This document shows, piece by piece, positions 24,685 to 33,605 of a stretch of DNA of 54,408 bases; the stretch's first letter is position 1; each line of letters opens with the position of its first letter. The stretch is from TWA4 sp964613155 (GTDB lineage Bacteria; Bacillota; Clostridia; Lachnospirales; Lachnospiraceae), in assembly GCA_964613155.1 (NCBI GenBank), contig CAZTHP010000005.1, forward strand, positions 1-54,408, read 5' to 3'. The position numbers were made by a program, and so were the translations under genes. The notes beneath the pieces are model-generated. The model saw only the letters and a program-made list of their open reading frames with translations, did no database searches and had not been told where the DNA came from.

Positions 24685-25461
24685 CTATCCTTCTATACAC
24701 TCCCGAAGATGGCGGAGGTAGAGCTGGCGGATTTCTTCTGATTCCCCCAGTCCCGACAAAACACAAGAAACTTCCAATCCTGCTGCTTTGCACTGATTTT
24801 TCCAACTCGTACCGCCTTCTCCCGCTAAATCTTCCACTACATGTGTCCCTGCTGTTAAAAGCAGCGGTACCAATTTAACAGCCGTATACCCTTCCTTTAA
24901 GAGTTCCTCTAACACCGCTTCAAATGGCGGTTTTCCTTCTACTGCCGCCAGAAAAATAGACTTCGCCCCCATTTCCCTGCAATTACACAGCAGTTGTTCA
25001 TAGATTTCATCTGTCAAACAGGTACTTCCATGCGCCATTAAGAAAAGAGCTTCCTGGGGCTGCAAGGCATAGGTTTTCTTCAAAAAGGCAGCAATATCGG
25101 CGAAATCCTGTGCTTCATATAAAAGAGGCTTCGCTGTGACCATATTCCGAAAATCGTTTTCATGGGCAGTTAACGTTTTCTGCATTTTTTGATATTCTTC
25201 ACCCGGCAGCAGATAGGTCGGCAAAATAAAAATGTCTTCTATACCTTCTGCTTTCAGTGATGCAAGTGCTTGTGAAACATTTTCGACCTCAATTCCACGC
25301 TTTTTCAGCCGTTCGATGACAAATTTGCTGGTATATGCACGACGTACTGTATACTGTGGAAATGCATTCTGGACATCTTTTTCCACTGCTTCGATGGTCT
25401 TTTGTCGTGTTTCTTCTTTTGTCGTACCAAAGCTTACTACTAAAATTGCTTTCTGCGGCAT
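24685..25461 (-). CDS. cbiK: sirohydrochlorin cobaltochelatase CbiK
   Basis: 258 residues. It begins KAILVVSFGTTKEETR, the signature of CbiK, and has the metal-binding His residues in LMAHGS (about 142-147) and LTAGTHVVEDLAGE (about 204-217). CbiK inserts cobalt into sirohydrochlorin, the first committed step of anaerobic cobalamin synthesis. AAAGGAG precedes the ATG. The gene overlaps the ABC ATPase gene by 22 bases, so the importer and chelatase form one operon and probably serve the same metal or corrinoid supply. Confidence 0.92.
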   Translation of the reverse strand: MPQKAILVVSFGTTKEETRQKTIEAVEKDVQNAFPQYTVRRAYTSKFVIERLKKRGIEVENVSQALASLKAEGIEDIFILPTYLLPGEEYQKMQKTLTAHENDFRNMVTAKPLLYEAQDFADIAAFLKKTYALQPQEALFLMAHGSTCLTDEIYEQLLCNCREMGAKSIFLAAVEGKPPFEAVLEELLKEGYTAVKLVPLLLTAGTHVVEDLAGEGGTSWKNQCKAAGLEVSCVLSGLGESEEIRQLYLRHLRECIEG

Positions 25462-26249
25462 TTTCCGCTCCTTTCTGCTGCTATCCGATTAAAATAATAT
25501 TGGATTCCATCTTTTGTTTCGGCTTGCCCGATTTGAATCTGAAAAACATCCTCCAACAATCCACTTTGCAGTACCTGAGAAGGGGTATCACAGATTCGAA
25601 TCGAACCATTTTCCATTAATACAATCTGATCGGAGTATTTTAAAGCCAGATCCAATTCATGCAGTACCATGACAACGGTTTTACCGGCTGTTTTCATCTG
25701 CTGTGCCAGCTGAATCACTTCAAATTTATGACAAATATCCAGATAACTGGTGGGTTCGTCCATTAAAACAATGGGGGTTCCCTGCGCCAGCAGCATCGCC
25801 AGATACACCTTTTGACGTTCTCCACCAGAAAGTTCTGTTACATTTCGCTTCCGAAAGTTCCAAACACCAGCCCATTCCATCGCTTCTTTTGCTGCATTTC
25901 GGTCTTCTTCCCGATAACGGCGCGGATATCCCATATAAGGAAACCGCCCATGCAGTACCAGAGTTTCCACTAGGATATTGGCAGGGGTTCGACTCTGCGG
26001 TAAAAAGGAAAGCGTTTTGGCAAGTGTTTTGGACTGCATCGCAGTAATCGAAGTTCCATTGAGCAAAATATCTCCCTGATCGAACGGATGCAGACCGCTT
26101 ATCATACGGAGTAAAGTCGATTTTCCGCATCCATTCGGTCCGATGATTGCCGTGATCGACCCATCCGGAATTGTAACGGAAAGGTCGAAGCATTGTCGTT
26201 TCCCATGATATCCCCCTGAAACATTACACAATTCAATCACGAATTCCAC
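25440..26249 (-). CDS. ABC transporter ATP-binding protein, FecE/BtuD type
   Basis: 269 residues. Walker A is IIGPNGCGKSTLLR (about 35-48), the signature ELSGGERQKVYLAMLLAQ (about 137-154), Walker B IVLMDEPTSYLD and the H-loop VVMVLHELDLAL. The type is that of iron-siderophore, heme and B12 importers. It starts with GTG at 26249, overlapping the permease gene by 17 bases. With CbiK and CobI beside it, a corrinoid or cobalt-related cargo is the best guess, but ferric siderophore or heme cannot be excluded. Confidence 0.92.
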   Translation of the reverse strand: MEFVIELCNVSGGYHGKRQCFDLSVTIPDGSITAIIGPNGCGKSTLLRMISGLHPFDQGDILLNGTSITAMQSKTLAKTLSFLPQSRTPANILVETLVLHGRFPYMGYPRRYREEDRNAAKEAMEWAGVWNFRKRNVTELSGGERQKVYLAMLLAQGTPIVLMDEPTSYLDICHKFEVIQLAQQMKTAGKTVVMVLHELDLALKYSDQIVLMENGSIRICDTPSQVLQSGLLEDVFQIQIGQAETKDGIQYYFNRIAAERSGKCRRKQF

Positions 26250-27231
26250 GTCCTTTCCTGCGAATAAGCAGCCACAAGAAAAATGGCCCGCCTAAATATG
26301 ACATGATGATTCCAACTGGAATCTCATACGGGGCAAATAAAATGCGCGCCAGGACATCACAAAGCAGGACAAATGTTCCGCCTGCAAGGGCAGAAACGAC
26401 GATCAGCTGTCTGCTTTCGCCTTCTGTAAAGAAACGGGCTGCATGTGGTATGATCAAGCCGACAAATCCCAACAGTCCACAAAAGCTTACCGCTGCACCA
26501 GCCAACATAGAAGCCGTTAAAAGCAGCCAAAAACGATACCATTTCGTATTAAGCCCCAAAGAACGAGCCGTATCTTCTCCCAGCGCAAGGATGTCCATTT
26601 CATGACAAAACAACCATGCCAGCACCAATCCCAGTGCAATGTAAAAAGCTGGAAACTGCAATTTTTCCAGCGAAGCATTTTCCAGTGTTCCAATGCGAAA
26701 TGCGCTGATTCCCATCAACGCATCCGGTACTAACGTGACAACCGTATCAATACCGGCTGAAAGAATATTGCTGACTGCAATTCCCGCTAAAACCAGTGTA
26801 ATCCGGGAAGCACCTGTTGCACGAGCCGCTGCGTAGATTAAAAGCATTGCCACCAGCGCACCCAAAAAAGAAGCAGTTGTAACGAAACCGGATTTTCCAG
26901 GAAAAAAAGCGGCACAGAGTACTGCTGCCAGACCTGCGCCGGAATTCACACCGATTAAATTGGGACCTGCCAGTGGATTTCCCATTACGGATTGAATGAT
27001 CGTGCCCGAAACCGCCAGCGCAGTTCCTGCCAAAATCGCAGCAGCTGTCCGTGGCAGACGGACATGCAGTAGAATTCTGCGCGTATGCTCCCAGTCACCC
27101 CAGGGCAGCGAAACTGACCCCAGCAAAAGACTTGATAAAATCGCCAATAAAAAGGCAACAAGCAGAATTCCTACTACCGCACGATATCCAGGTTTATTCT
27201 TTGCCATATAAAATTTCGGCAAGCATTTCAT
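26233..27231 (-). CDS. FecCD/BtuC-type ABC permease
   Basis: About 332 residues with roughly ten membrane spans. Family motifs are RLPRTAAAILAGTALAVSGT (about 70-89), QSVMGNPLAGPNLIGVNSG and FVGLIIPHAAR. I start at ATG 27231 because GGGGAG lies seven bases upstream; the next ATG (27207) lacks a ribosome binding site. The start lies inside the upstream substrate-binding protein gene (overlap 38 bases), so translation is coupled. Confidence 0.92.
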   Translation of the reverse strand: MKCLPKFYMAKNKPGYRAVVGILLVAFLLAILSSLLLGSVSLPWGDWEHTRRILLHVRLPRTAAAILAGTALAVSGTIIQSVMGNPLAGPNLIGVNSGAGLAAVLCAAFFPGKSGFVTTASFLGALVAMLLIYAAARATGASRITLVLAGIAVSNILSAGIDTVVTLVPDALMGISAFRIGTLENASLEKLQFPAFYIALGLVLAWLFCHEMDILALGEDTARSLGLNTKWYRFWLLLTASMLAGAAVSFCGLLGFVGLIIPHAARFFTEGESRQLIVVSALAGGTFVLLCDVLARILFAPYEIPVGIIMSYLGGPFFLWLLIRRKGRGIRD

Positions 27232-28219
27232 AACTGTCTCCCCAACGATAATTTGGTTTATAATGAAAAAGATTCTGCGGCAGCAAGTGATAATTTCCAT
27301 TTTTCACCGCAGATAACTCCTTCCAGGCAGGATTCGATTGCAGGGTTTCTTCCAATTCCTTCTGCGCCACTTCTGGAGAAGCCCCCTGTGTGGTCACCAG
27401 GATAAAATCCGGGTCTTCTTGAATAATTGCTTCCATACTCAAATTTTCCAAAAGCCCGATATCGCTGTCTGCAATATTACGGCATCCCAGATCTTTCAGC
27501 ATCGCACCCGTCATACTATCCGATCCCTTGACTGTGATCCCGGTCGAATAGGCGCGGAGAAACAGCACACTTGGGGATGCTTTTCCCTTTACTCCGGCAA
27601 GCACTTCATCAATCTGCTCCCGAACAGCTAATCCATTTTTCTCATAAAGATCCTTGCGTCCTGTCATCTCCGTGCAAAGGTTCAGCATCTCCAGATAATC
27701 GTCAAAGGTTTCCACCTCAAAATACGCCGTTGTCATTCCGGCACTTTCCAGCGCAGAACGCAGCGCTACATGTTCTGCGATCTTGGCATTTAAAATCACA
27801 AAATCGATATCCAGCAAAATCATCGTTTCGATATCCGGTGAACGCACCGTACCGAGATTTGTTACACCCTCACGAGGCTCAATTCCCCGTTCCGAATAAG
27901 CATCCTCCGTCAAAGCAGTAAGCGTTCCGCCTGCCAGCAGCCAGGTTTCAGCATTACTGCCCCCGATCGCCGCCACATGATCGGCAGAACGAACGCAAAC
28001 CGTATACCCCAGATCATCTTGAAACTGATATTCCTGCTGCCTCTCCTGTTCGGACGCTTTCTGATCATTCTGCTGTACTTCTTTCGATTCATCCTGCTGC
28101 ACTTTAGCTGTCGTTTGCCCTAAATCATTTCCCCCAGAAATCGTTTGCTTTGGCTCTGCTCCCCTGCCACATCCAGTAAGCAGCAAAGAGAGCACCAGGC
28201 AAACGAATATCCTTTGCAT
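27194..28219 (-). CDS. substrate-binding lipoprotein of a corrinoid/siderophore-type importer
   Basis: About 341 residues. A lipoprotein signal with lipobox LLLTGC puts the mature protein on the outer membrane face, followed by a Gln/Lys/Glu-rich linker and a Fhu/BtuF-type binding domain (about 75-340; VAAIGGSNAETWLLAG, NLGTVRSPDIETMILLD). The ATG at 28219 with GAGG upstream is preferred to TTG 28231. It is the first gene of the importer-cbiK-cobI operon. No cobalamin riboswitch could be found in the 99 bases upstream. Confidence 0.88.
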   Translation of the reverse strand: MQRIFVCLVLSLLLTGCGRGAEPKQTISGGNDLGQTTAKVQQDESKEVQQNDQKASEQERQQEYQFQDDLGYTVCVRSADHVAAIGGSNAETWLLAGGTLTALTEDAYSERGIEPREGVTNLGTVRSPDIETMILLDIDFVILNAKIAEHVALRSALESAGMTTAYFEVETFDDYLEMLNLCTEMTGRKDLYEKNGLAVREQIDEVLAGVKGKASPSVLFLRAYSTGITVKGSDSMTGAMLKDLGCRNIADSDIGLLENLSMEAIIQEDPDFILVTTQGASPEVAQKELEETLQSNPAWKELSAVKNGNYHLLPQNLFHYKPNYRWGDSYEMLAEILYGKE

Positions 28220-28261
28220 TTTCTTCCTCAATTGCTTTCATCCCCATTTTCGCATCCGAAA

Positions 28262-28280
28262 GCGCAGCTGATAACTGCGC
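28262..28280 (-). terminator. short GC-rich hairpin after the GH13 gene
   Basis: GCGCAG (28262-28267) / CTGCGC (28275-28280) with a 7-nt loop between the GH13 stop and the lipoprotein gene. There is no proper U-tract, so termination is uncertain; it may only separate two cistrons. Confidence 0.35.
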
Positions 28281-28318
28281 ATTTTCGATCTCCAATCGCA
28301 TCTATTGCCAGCTAACAA

Positions 28319-30613
28319 CTATTCATTTTCTCGCAGATTCCGTACGATCAGCGTTCCATATGCCGCTAATTTGACTGATATCTTGCCATTTTCCACCGGA
28401 TAAACAACCCGTCCAACGTTATAGCCTTTTTCCGATGTTTTCATCAGACGGCACATCTTACTTCCGTCTTCCAGACCAATCTCCCAAACAGGCAGTTCCA
28501 GCTCCACCTCGTGATCTAAGTTGTTGATCGCAACTGCAACGCGATTCTCATCCAGGAAACGTCCATACATTAAAATACCATGGTCATATCCTAAGAATTT
28601 CAAAGAACCCGTCCGAAGGGCTGGATTGTTGCGGCGGATACCCGTTAAATATTTATGAAATTCAATTAATTCCAGATCCTGATTTTCCCAAGGATACGTT
28701 CTGCGGCTGTCCGGATCGGTCCATCCGCAAAGTCCCGTTTCATCTCCGTAATAAATCGTCGGCGCGCCCGGCCAGGTCATCAGTATAACCGCTCCCTCGC
28801 GGAAAATACCTTTGTTAATTCCTTCTTCGGCTGCACGAGGTCCCAGATACGCCAAACGTCCTACTCTCCGATTAGTTTTTGTCATAAAACGGGAATGATC
28901 GTGATTTGACAGTTCATTCATCGCGGTCAGCAGAGAACCTCTATGCATACGACACATGTTATAACGCATGGTATCATAAAAAATCTGTCCATTATTCAGC
29001 ATGTGTTCTTCATAACGATCACTGTGTTTTTCCAGACCCGTTAAAAACCAGGTAACAGGATCCATAAATGCATCATAATTCATGATCGTATCCCATTCAT
29101 CTCCCTGCAGCCAGGAATAGGCATCTCCATAGTGTTCTGCTAAAATAATGGCATCTTCTTTCGAATCCTTTACATTTTCCCGGAAACGTTTCCAAAAGTT
29201 ATGATTAAACTCCGGTGTACGGCCCAGATCGGCTGCTACATCCAAACGCCATCCATCCACGCAATACGGCTCAGAAACCCATTTGCGCCCGATCCGCATA
29301 ACATAATCGCAAAGTTCTTCGGATTCTTCATAATTTAATTTCGGCAAAGTATCGTGATCCCACCAGCCTTCATAGCTGTCATTGTAAGGCCACCGTTCCT
29401 CCTGCTGATCTTTAAAATGAAAGAATTTGCGGTACGGACTGTCTGCGCTGACATAAGCCCCTTTTTCATAGCCTTCCTGTTCTTCATAAATCCGTTCCCG
29501 ATCCAGCCATTTATTAAACGAACCGCAGTGATTAAAAACACCATCTAAAATAATACGCATCCCTCTTTTATGTGCTTCCTGACAAAGCTTTGCAAACAGA
29601 GCATTGCTGGCTTCCAGGTTTTTAAAGCTGGTCGTACGCGTAATATAACGCGATGCCGTTTGATTATTATGAACACCCTGCGGCAGGATTTCACCTTCGT
29701 CCTCTAAAATCACACCATAATGCGGGTCGATATAATCATAATCCTGACTATCATATTTATGATTCGAAGGAGAAACAAAAAGGGGATTAAAATAAATCGC
29801 ATCCACTCCCAGATTTTCCAGATAATCTAACTTATCCAAAACGCCCTGCAGATCTCCGCCATAAAAACGTCCTACATCCAGCGACAGGGAATCATCTGAC
29901 CAATTCTGTGCACGGGTGGAAGGAATCCCATCTACATATAAATATTCCCGATCCAATACATCATTGGACGGATCTCCATTGCAGAAACGATCGGTAAAAA
30001 TCTGATAAAAAACAGCACCTTTCGCCCACTCCGGTACATGAACCCCAGGACGTACCACAAAACTATAGCAGCGATCCGTTTCCTCTGTAACCCCTAACTT
30101 ACTGTAACGAATCTGCTTTTCTCCTTTTTTTACAATAAAATAATACCAAAATGGCTTACTTCCAACTGCCACTTCGGTTTCATAAAAATCAAACTGCGAG
30201 TCAAAACGGCTTTCTTCTTCCGATTCTACTCGCTTCATCAAAAATGCCTTGCTTTCTTCATCAGCTGTTTCGCTGAATTCTGTCTTACATTCTGAAGAAG
30301 TTCCCTCACCAGAGCTTTCCTGATCTTCAGCATCTGCTTCCTTTGCTTCTATATCAGCTTTTGCTTTATTTTCTGTATCTGCTTCTTCATCAGCTTTTGT
30401 TTTATTTTCTGTATCTGCCTCTATATCAGCTTTTGCTTTATTTTCTATATCCGCTTCTTCGTAACACTGCGTATAAAGGATGACTTCATCGACATCTCCT
30501 TTGCGTGTACGAAAGCGAATTTTTAACAGATCTCCCGCATCCGGTTCCTCCGGGCTTCGAAACATCCCGCTTTCATCCGAAAATAACGCACGTAAATCAA
30601 TCTCTGCACTCAT
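28319..30613 (-). CDS. GH13 alpha-glycosidase (neopullulanase/cyclomaltodextrinase-like) with repeat insert
   Basis: 764 residues. The catalytic TIM barrel begins near residue 195 (AVFYQIFTDRFCNGDP). GH13 regions are DGVFNHCG, GWRLDVAADLG (nucleophile Asp about 459), ILAEHYGD (acid/base Glu about 491) and ELSNHDHSRF (transition-state Asp about 570), with a C-terminal beta domain. No signal peptide, so it acts on maltodextrins in the cytoplasm. The N-terminal carbohydrate-binding-like domain is split: its first strands (to about 50) and FYETEVAVGSKPFWYYFIV (about 140-158) are separated by about 90 acidic residues that include a 12-residue repeat. Confidence 0.9.
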   Translation of the reverse strand: MSAEIDLRALFSDESGMFRSPEEPDAGDLLKIRFRTRKGDVDEVILYTQCYEEADIENKAKADIEADTENKTKADEEADTENKAKADIEAKEADAEDQESSGEGTSSECKTEFSETADEESKAFLMKRVESEEESRFDSQFDFYETEVAVGSKPFWYYFIVKKGEKQIRYSKLGVTEETDRCYSFVVRPGVHVPEWAKGAVFYQIFTDRFCNGDPSNDVLDREYLYVDGIPSTRAQNWSDDSLSLDVGRFYGGDLQGVLDKLDYLENLGVDAIYFNPLFVSPSNHKYDSQDYDYIDPHYGVILEDEGEILPQGVHNNQTASRYITRTTSFKNLEASNALFAKLCQEAHKRGMRIILDGVFNHCGSFNKWLDRERIYEEQEGYEKGAYVSADSPYRKFFHFKDQQEERWPYNDSYEGWWDHDTLPKLNYEESEELCDYVMRIGRKWVSEPYCVDGWRLDVAADLGRTPEFNHNFWKRFRENVKDSKEDAIILAEHYGDAYSWLQGDEWDTIMNYDAFMDPVTWFLTGLEKHSDRYEEHMLNNGQIFYDTMRYNMCRMHRGSLLTAMNELSNHDHSRFMTKTNRRVGRLAYLGPRAAEEGINKGIFREGAVILMTWPGAPTIYYGDETGLCGWTDPDSRRTYPWENQDLELIEFHKYLTGIRRNNPALRTGSLKFLGYDHGILMYGRFLDENRVAVAINNLDHEVELELPVWEIGLEDGSKMCRLMKTSEKGYNVGRVVYPVENGKISVKLAAYGTLIVRNLRENE
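30348..30455. repeat. 36-bp in-frame tandem repeat inside the GH13 gene, 3 copies
   Basis: Units 30348-30383, 30384-30419 and 30420-30455 differ at few positions and encode a 12-residue unit of the form ADTENKAKADIE. It lies within the acidic insert that splits the N-terminal domain. Confidence 0.92.
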
Positions 30614-30689
30614 TTTATAGACCTCTTTCTCCGCTTTTTTACCTCTGTATATTTTATTATAACATCCCTTTTAACACAAGTTAAACATC

Positions 30690-30893
30690 CAAATCAAGAC
30701 ATAAAAAATTCCCTTCAAAATGACCTGCATTTTCTACAAAAAAATGGTTTTATGAGAAAACACGATCACTAAAAGGGAATTTTTACCAAAGAATGACCAC
30801 GATTTTCTACACCCTGAACAGAGAAAAGGCCAGCACGGGGGAGTACTGACCTTTTCAGGAGAAGGTATTTTATTTTATGGGGTGTAGCAAAAA
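30690..30893. other. unexplained structured, duplicated region between ftsH and the GH13 gene
   Basis: No gene is convincing in 30614-31016. Read on the minus strand, a segment of the form TGTAGAAAATNNNGGTCATT followed by AGGGAATTTTT occurs twice. CTACACCC near 30809 can pair with GGGTGTAG near 30880, enclosing an 11-bp stem GAAAAGG(C/T)CAG around CACGGGGGAGTA. The AAATTCCCTT/AAGGGAATTT arms can also pair. It may be an attenuator or small RNA gene; strand is uncertain but pairing is better on the minus strand (G.U instead of C.A). Confidence 0.35.
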
Positions 30894-31016
30894 ATATATG
30901 ATGTATTGGGGGATTTACGTTCTTTATTATATCCCTCTTTTCCAAATCAGTGTTCACAAATTCCTTTGTATTTTTATTACAATTCTATGCACGGTGAATA
31001 ACTTTCCAGCGAAAAA

Positions 31017-31060
31017 CAAAAAAACCATGGAAAAATTGCTTGATTTTCTCATGGTTTTTT
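31017..31060 (-). terminator. terminator downstream of ftsH
   Basis: AAAAAACCATG and CATGGTTTTTT form an AT-rich stem with a 20-nt loop and flanking A/T runs. It can work in the minus direction after ftsH (172 bases away). Confidence 0.55.
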
Positions 31061-31130
31061 CTTATTTTTATAACATCGTATTTTTATCCATGTGATATGG
31101 ATTGTGATTGCTCAGAATTGTATCGTTACC

Positions 31131-31193
31131 ATTCCCAATCGCAGTTTTAGAATTCCCAATCGCAGTTTTAGAATTCTCAATCACAGTTTTAGG
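31131..31193. repeat. 21-bp tandem repeat downstream of ftsH, 3 copies
   Basis: ATTCCCAATCGCAGTTTTAG-type units at 31131, 31152 and 31173; the first two are identical over 21 bases. It lies about 40-100 bases after the ftsH stop. Confidence 0.9.
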
Positions 31194-31231
31194 CTTCAGC
31201 ATCCCATCGCTGCAACTCCTACCCTCTATTT

Positions 31232-33040
31232 TTAGAGAGTTTCTGTAAATAACGCTTCAAATTCCTCACGGCTGATTTTTTCTTTTTCCAGCAAAAGAAC
31301 TGCACTCTTTTCCAGAACATCACGGTGTTTTTCCAAAATCGCTCTAGCCTTGTCATAGCAATCGTCAACAATGCGTTTTACTTCATTATCAATCTTCGTA
31401 GCAATGCTTTCGCTGTAGCTGCGTGTCTGCGCCAGGTCACGACCGATAAATACTTCGTCGTCATTGCTTCCATAATGAATCATACCCAGCGTATCGGACA
31501 TACCGTAAACTGTTACCATATTGCGTGCGATTCCCGTTGCCTGCTTAATATCCTGAGATGCTCCTGTGGTAACATCCTGGAAGATCAGTTCTTCTGCAAT
31601 CCGTCCGCCCAGACTGACCATGATATTCTGAAGCATTTCATTCTTCGTATTAAACATCTCATCTGCACCAGGCTGCGGCATCGTATAACCAGCTGCGCCC
31701 ATACCTGTCGGAATGATCGAAACGGTATGCACAGGACCTACGTCCGGCAGTACATGGAATAAAATCGCATGACCCGATTCGTGGTAAGCAGTGATTCGTT
31801 TTTCTTTTTCGGATACCAGACGGCTTTTCTTCTCCGCACCAATTCCAACTTTAATAAAGGACTGGTTAATATCCTGCTTGCTGATATAAGGACGATTTTC
31901 CTTTGCTGCCCGAATTGCAGCTTCATTCATCAGATTTTCCAGATCTGCACCGGCAAATCCGGATGTTGTCAACGCAATCTGATGCAGATCAACGTCATCA
32001 GCCAGTGGCTTCGTCCGGCAATGTACTTTCAGGATTTCTTCACGACCCTTTACATCCGGCTTTCCTACGCCTACTTTTCGGTCAAAACGACCAGGTCTTA
32101 AAATCGCAGGATCCAGAATATCCACACGGTTTGTAGCAGCTAATACAATGATTCCTTCGTTTACCCCAAAACCATCCATCTCTACCAGCAGCTGGTTCAA
32201 GGTCTGTTCCCGTTCATCATGGCCGCCGCCCATACCGGCACCGCGCCGTCTTGCGACTGCATCAATTTCATCAATAAATACAATACAGGGTGCATTGCTT
32301 TTTGCTTCCTGAAAGAGATCTCTGACACGTGATGCGCCGACACCGACAAACATTTCCACGAAATCAGAACCGGAAATACTAAAGAAAGGAACACCAGCTT
32401 CTCCGGCTACGGCTTTTGCCAACAAAGTCTTACCAGTACCGGGAGAACCTACTAACAGTACACCTTTGGGAATTCTTGCGCCCAGATTCATATATTTACC
32501 CGGTGCTTTCAGGAAATCCACTAATTCTTCAAGTTCTTCTTTTTCTTCGTGTAACCCTGCTACATCTTTAAATGTAACACGATGCTTGCCGTCATCTTTG
32601 CGGGCACGGCTCTTTCCGAAATTCATCATCCGGTTGTTGCTGCCGCCCTGCATCGCCTGATTATTCATCATGACAAACATCATACCGATCAGTATGATTC
32701 CACATAAAATCGGCAGTACGATCGTTAACAAATGATTTTCACGCTGAACATTGCCAATCTCGATCACAGCACTGGTTTTTTCCAGCTTATCTAATTCCGC
32801 ATTGACATCTGCAACGTTCAGAGAATAACTTTTTCCATCCTTCAGCTGAAACGTAATCCGTCCTGTCGGAGTCTCTGCATTCGGTGACACCTTCACCGAT
32901 ACAATCTGACCAGCTGCGATCAATTTGTCATACTCATTATAGGTACAGGCATTGCCATAAAAAATATTAGAACTGGTATAAATCAATACCAATACCAGAA
33001 CGATCAGCAGCGGAAGAACATAATTCGCTCTCTTTTTCAA
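31232..33040 (-). CDS. ftsH: ATP-dependent zinc metalloprotease FtsH
   Basis: 602 residues. Two membrane spans (about 8-26 and 106-126) flank an extracytoplasmic domain. The AAA module has Walker A GSPGTGKTLLA (about 203), Walker B CIVFIDEIDA and the SRH AATNR...RPGRFDRKV. The protease zinc motif is HESGH (about 418). FtsH degrades membrane and short-lived cytosolic proteins and in Firmicutes affects sporulation. The frame begins with TTG at 33040, eleven bases after AGGAGG, with no in-frame ATG nearby; a TTG start is uncommon for this gene. It follows hpt by 30 bases. Confidence 0.96.
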   Translation of the reverse strand: MKKRANYVLPLLIVLVLVLIYTSSNIFYGNACTYNEYDKLIAAGQIVSVKVSPNAETPTGRITFQLKDGKSYSLNVADVNAELDKLEKTSAVIEIGNVQRENHLLTIVLPILCGIILIGMMFVMMNNQAMQGGSNNRMMNFGKSRARKDDGKHRVTFKDVAGLHEEKEELEELVDFLKAPGKYMNLGARIPKGVLLVGSPGTGKTLLAKAVAGEAGVPFFSISGSDFVEMFVGVGASRVRDLFQEAKSNAPCIVFIDEIDAVARRRGAGMGGGHDEREQTLNQLLVEMDGFGVNEGIIVLAATNRVDILDPAILRPGRFDRKVGVGKPDVKGREEILKVHCRTKPLADDVDLHQIALTTSGFAGADLENLMNEAAIRAAKENRPYISKQDINQSFIKVGIGAEKKSRLVSEKEKRITAYHESGHAILFHVLPDVGPVHTVSIIPTGMGAAGYTMPQPGADEMFNTKNEMLQNIMVSLGGRIAEELIFQDVTTGASQDIKQATGIARNMVTVYGMSDTLGMIHYGSNDDEVFIGRDLAQTRSYSESIATKIDNEVKRIVDDCYDKARAILEKHRDVLEKSAVLLLEKEKISREEFEALFTETL

Positions 33041-33070
33041 TTGAGAAAAAACCTCCTAAACTTTTTAATA

Positions 33071-33601
33071 TCAATCCTTGTCGAATTCAACTACACCAAT
33101 GTAAGGGAGATTTCTATAACGCTGATCATAATCCAGTCCATATCCAACAACAAATTCATCCGGGATTTCAAACGCTGTGTAATCCACATGAACTTCTTTC
33201 ACACGTCTGGACGGCTTATCCAGGAGCGTACAGATGCGAATACTTGCAGGCTCTCTGTGCTGCAGCAGATCGCAAAGATGATGCAGCGTTCTGCCGGAAT
33301 CCACAATATCCTCTACGATCAGAACATCCTTACCTTTTAAGGGTTCGTCCAGATCTTTCACGATTTTGATGATACCACTGGACTTTGTGTCTGCTCCATA
33401 ACTGGATACGGACATAAAATCAAAGGTCACTGGTACGGTGATTCTTTTCGCCAACTCACAGGTAAAACAAACGCCGCCCTTTAAAATGCAAATCAAATGG
33501 ACGGTCTTCCCCTGATAATCTTCACTGATTTTAGCACCAATCTCACTAATCTTTCGATCAATTTCTTCTTCTGTAAGCAGAATCCGTACTCTTTCGCTCA
33601 T
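33071..33601 (-). CDS. hpt: hypoxanthine phosphoribosyltransferase
   Basis: 176 residues, normal length. The PRPP-binding motif is VLIVEDIVDSGRTL (about 94-107) and the flexible-loop region is FDFMSVSSYGADTKSSG (about 60-76). It salvages hypoxanthine and guanine to IMP/GMP. AGGAGAA precedes the ATG. It sits between tilS and ftsH as in most Firmicutes; only 4 bases separate it from the tilS stop. Confidence 0.95.
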   Translation of the reverse strand: MSERVRILLTEEEIDRKISEIGAKISEDYQGKTVHLICILKGGVCFTCELAKRITVPVTFDFMSVSSYGADTKSSGIIKIVKDLDEPLKGKDVLIVEDIVDSGRTLHHLCDLLQHREPASIRICTLLDKPSRRVKEVHVDYTAFEIPDEFVVGYGLDYDQRYRNLPYIGVVEFDKD

Positions 33602-33605
33602 GACA

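Noticed and set aside
28220..28318. cobalamin riboswitch before the importer operon
   Set aside because: The gap is too short and no B12-box-like sequence was seen.
30877..31095. 72-residue plus-strand ORF after an AGGAGAAGG sequence
   Set aside because: Hydrophobic low-complexity translation running into the ftsH terminator hairpin; the apparent ribosome binding site lies in a stem; no family resemblance.
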